This document shows positions 5,067 through 6,929 of a stretch of DNA of 6,929 nucleotides, in pieces. The notes under the pieces were generated by a model. That model was not told where the DNA came from. It did no database searches and worked only from the letters and a program-made list of their open reading frames with translations. Positions within the stretch are counted from its first letter, which is position 1, and each line of letters opens with the position of its first letter. Source of the DNA: Thiobacillus denitrificans (lineage in GTDB: Bacteria; Pseudomonadota; Gammaproteobacteria; Burkholderiales; Thiobacillaceae); assembly GCA_002424845.1 (NCBI GenBank), contig DILD01000015.1, positions 152-7,080 on the forward strand, read 5' to 3'. Position numbers and translations under genes: made by a program.

Positions 5067-6065
5067 ATGAATGTGAAGCACATCAGTAGTGCATTGAAAA
5101 CGCTGTTCACCCGGCTGGTGATTCCCGCCGCTGCAGCCCTGTCTTTTTCGGCCCAGGCTGCTCAACCCCTCAAGATCGGCTACAGCGATTGGCCCGGCTG
5201 GGTTGCCTGGCAGGTCGCCATCGACAAGGGATGGTTCAAGGAAGCCGGTGTGCCGGTGACTTTCGAGTGGTTCGATTACTCGGCATCGATGGATGCCTTC
5301 TCCGCCGGCAAGATCGACGCCGTCACCATGACCAACGGCGACGCCCTGGTGACCGGTGCGGCAGGCGGCAAGAGCGTCATGGTCCTGCTCACCGACTACT
5401 CCAACGGCAACGACATGATCATCGGCAGGCCCGGTGTTCGCTCCATCAAAGACCTGAAAGGCAAGAAGGTGGCGGTGGAAATGGGCTTCGTGGAGCACCT
5501 GCTGCTGCTCAATGGCCTGAAAAAAGCGGGTATGAAGGAGTCTGATATCACCCTGGTGAACGCCAAGACCAATGAGATGCCGCAAATGCTGGCCTCTGGC
5601 GACGTTGCCGCGGTCGGTGCCTGGCAGCCCATCGCCGGCCAGACCATGAAGTCCGTGCCGGGCGCCAAGCCCATCTACACGTCCGCCGACGAGCCCGGCC
5701 TGATCTACGACGTGCTCGCTGTCAGCCCGGTGAGCGCCAAGCAGCGCCGCGCCGACTGGGTCAAGGTCGTGAAGGTGTGGGACCGCGTGGTGAAGTACAT
5801 CAACGATCCCAAGACCCAGCCCGATGCCGTGAAGATCATGGCGGCCCGCGTCGGTGTTTCCCCCGAGACCTACCTGCCGCTGCTGAAAGGCACCAAGCTC
5901 CTGAGCCTGGACGAGGCGAAGAAGATCTACGTCAAGGGCGATGGCTTCAAGACGCTTTACGGCTCTTCAAAAATCGCGGATGACTTCAACGTCGCCAACG
6001 ACGTCTACAAGAAGGCCGAGGACGTGAACAGCTACCTCGATTCGTCCTTCACCTTCGCCAAGTAA
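5067..6065 (+). CDS. ABC importer substrate-binding protein, urea carboxylase-associated (NitT/TauT-like) type
   Basis: A 332-residue periplasmic binding protein. The signal peptide (1-31) has Arg/Lys near the start, a hydrophobic core and an AQA cleavage site before AQPLKIGYS. The mature protein has the fold order of the NitT/TauT/SsuA family: KIGYSDWPGWVAWQVAIDKG (36-55), WFDYSASMDAFSAGKIDAVT (68-87), then TNGDALV, IKDLKGKKVAVEMGFVEHLL (127-146), and ADEPGLIYDVLAVS (207-220). The wording resembles the binding protein encoded beside urea carboxylase genes (TIGR03427-type), formerly called a urea transporter and now often tied to guanidine use. AAGGAG (5055-5060) lies 6 bp before the ATG. The permease follows after 23 bp, and the sigma-54 promoter fits a nitrogen-scavenging role. 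The ligand is not proven: urea, guanidine or another small amine-like compound are the leading options, with taurine/nitrate-type substrates less likely. Confidence 0.85.
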   Translation: MNVKHISSALKTLFTRLVIPAAAALSFSAQAAQPLKIGYSDWPGWVAWQVAIDKGWFKEAGVPVTFEWFDYSASMDAFSAGKIDAVTMTNGDALVTGAAGGKSVMVLLTDYSNGNDMIIGRPGVRSIKDLKGKKVAVEMGFVEHLLLLNGLKKAGMKESDITLVNAKTNEMPQMLASGDVAAVGAWQPIAGQTMKSVPGAKPIYTSADEPGLIYDVLAVSPVSAKQRRADWVKVVKVWDRVVKYINDPKTQPDAVKIMAARVGVSPETYLPLLKGTKLLSLDEAKKIYVKGDGFKTLYGSSKIADDFNVANDVYKKAEDVNSYLDSSFTFAK

Positions 6066-6088
6066 TCTAAGCGAACCACGGAGCGGAA

Positions 6089-6929
6089 ATGAGTCTGGTC
6101 GTTCATCTGACAGCTACCGACAGCGAGACGCGCACGCGTACGCTGCTGGGAATCGGCTCATTCCTGTTGCCGTTGCTGGTCTGGTGCCTGGTGAGCTATG
6201 TACCGTTCATATGGCATCCCAAGGTCGAGGTCACCGCGCCCGGTGGCGTCGACTACTTCCAGGCCGGCATGCTGGTGGACAAGTCGCAGTTTGAAGACGA
6301 AACCGCTTACGCACGCGATCAGCACCTGGCCCTGCCGGCCGGCAAGCCGGCCAACCCTATTTATCTGCCGGCGCCGCACGAAGTGGCGCAGGCGTTCTAC
6401 ACCGGCTTCACCAGGCAACCGGTGCAAAAGGATGCGCCCTGGCTGCACGAAAGCCTGTGGCACAGCATCCAGATCATCTTCTGGGGATTCCTGATTTCCT
6501 CGGTCATTGGTGTGCCTCTGGGCATCCTGGCCGGGACCTATACAACTTTCGCCCGTCTGAGCGAGCCCTTCATCGAATACTTCCGCTACCTGCCGGCGCC
6601 GGCCTTTGGCGCCCTGGCGGTGGCCATCCTGGGCATCTACGATGGGCCCAAGATCGCGATCATTGTCATCGGCACCCTGTTCCAGCAGGTGCTGATCATC
6701 GCGAACACCACCCGCAAGCTGGAGGCCACCATCATCGAGGCGGCCCGCACCCTGGGTACGCGCAGCGTGAAGCTGCTGACCAAGGTGGTGGTGCCCGGCA
6801 TCCTGCCCGACCTCTATCGCGATCAGCGCATCCTGCTGGGCTGGGCCTGGACCTACCTGATCGTCGCCGAGCTGATCGGCACCAGTTCCGGCATCACCTT
6901 CTATATCACCCAGCAGGCCCGCTACCAGC
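6089..6929 (+). CDS. ABC importer permease with N-terminal extension (partial, 280 residues)
   Basis: The frame is open from ATG 6089 to the right edge, with GGAG (6080-6083) 5 bp upstream. Residues 18-40 form a first membrane segment. Residues 42-120 are a hydrophilic stretch (for example VDYFQAGMLVDKSQFEDETA, then PANPIYLPAPHEVAQAFY), longer than in SsuC/TauC permeases. The binding-protein-dependent permease core begins around 121, with membrane segments near 124-148, 168-184, 188-205 and 247-263. An EAA loop at 217-240 (EAARTLGTRSVKLL, then VVVPGILPDL) contacts the ATPase subunit. The protein should import the ligand delivered by the preceding binding protein. An ATPase gene and catabolic genes such as urea carboxylase would be expected beyond the edge, but this cannot be seen. 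Only the C-terminal end is missing. Confidence 0.88.
   Translation, partial: MSLVVHLTATDSETRTRTLLGIGSFLLPLLVWCLVSYVPFIWHPKVEVTAPGGVDYFQAGMLVDKSQFEDETAYARDQHLALPAGKPANPIYLPAPHEVAQAFYTGFTRQPVQKDAPWLHESLWHSIQIIFWGFLISSVIGVPLGILAGTYTTFARLSEPFIEYFRYLPAPAFGALAVAILGIYDGPKIAIIVIGTLFQQVLIIANTTRKLEATIIEAARTLGTRSVKLLTKVVVPGILPDLYRDQRILLGWAWTYLIVAELIGTSSGITFYITQQARYQ

Overview
The window reads like part of a betaproteobacterial chromosome. It is GC-rich, and the ComM, UbiK, TorF-GlnK-AmtB and porin proteins resemble those of freshwater and soil Betaproteobacteria such as the Rhodocyclales and relatives. The lineage is inferred from protein character and gene order; no rRNA or marker gene is present to fix it.

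Layout. (1) Positions 1-467, minus strand: ubiK (ubiquinone accessory factor) followed 4 bp later by the start of comM, which runs off the left edge. (2) Positions 468-713: a divergent control region with two evenly spaced NtrC-type sites and a sigma-54 type -24/-12 element facing right. (3) Positions 714-3344: a plus-strand operon encoding a TorF-family outer-membrane protein, the PII signal protein GlnK and the ammonium channel AmtB, closed by a strong intrinsic terminator. (4) Positions 3404-4649: a single general porin with a possible sigma-70 promoter and its own terminator, which is nearly a copy of the amtB terminator. (5) Positions 4650-5066: about 420 bp without a credible gene, holding inverted repeats and a consensus-perfect sigma-54 promoter. 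(6) Positions 5067-6929: the first two genes of an ABC importer, a periplasmic binding protein of the type found beside urea carboxylase/guanidine-degradation genes, then an inner-membrane permease cut off by the right edge.

Taken together, most of the window concerns nitrogen acquisition. Two transcription units carry sigma-54 promoters. One encodes ammonium sensing and uptake (GlnK/AmtB) with an outer-membrane protein in front. The other encodes import of a small nitrogen compound, probably urea, guanidine or a relative. The expected logic is that NtrC activates both under nitrogen limitation, with GlnK adjusting AmtB when ammonium returns. The most informative observations are regulatory: the enhancer/promoter geometry, the palindrome at the predicted start site of the ABC operon, and the lack of any recognisable guanidine riboswitch there. 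I found no phage, transposon, CRISPR array or RNA gene, and no clear evidence of a wholly new system.
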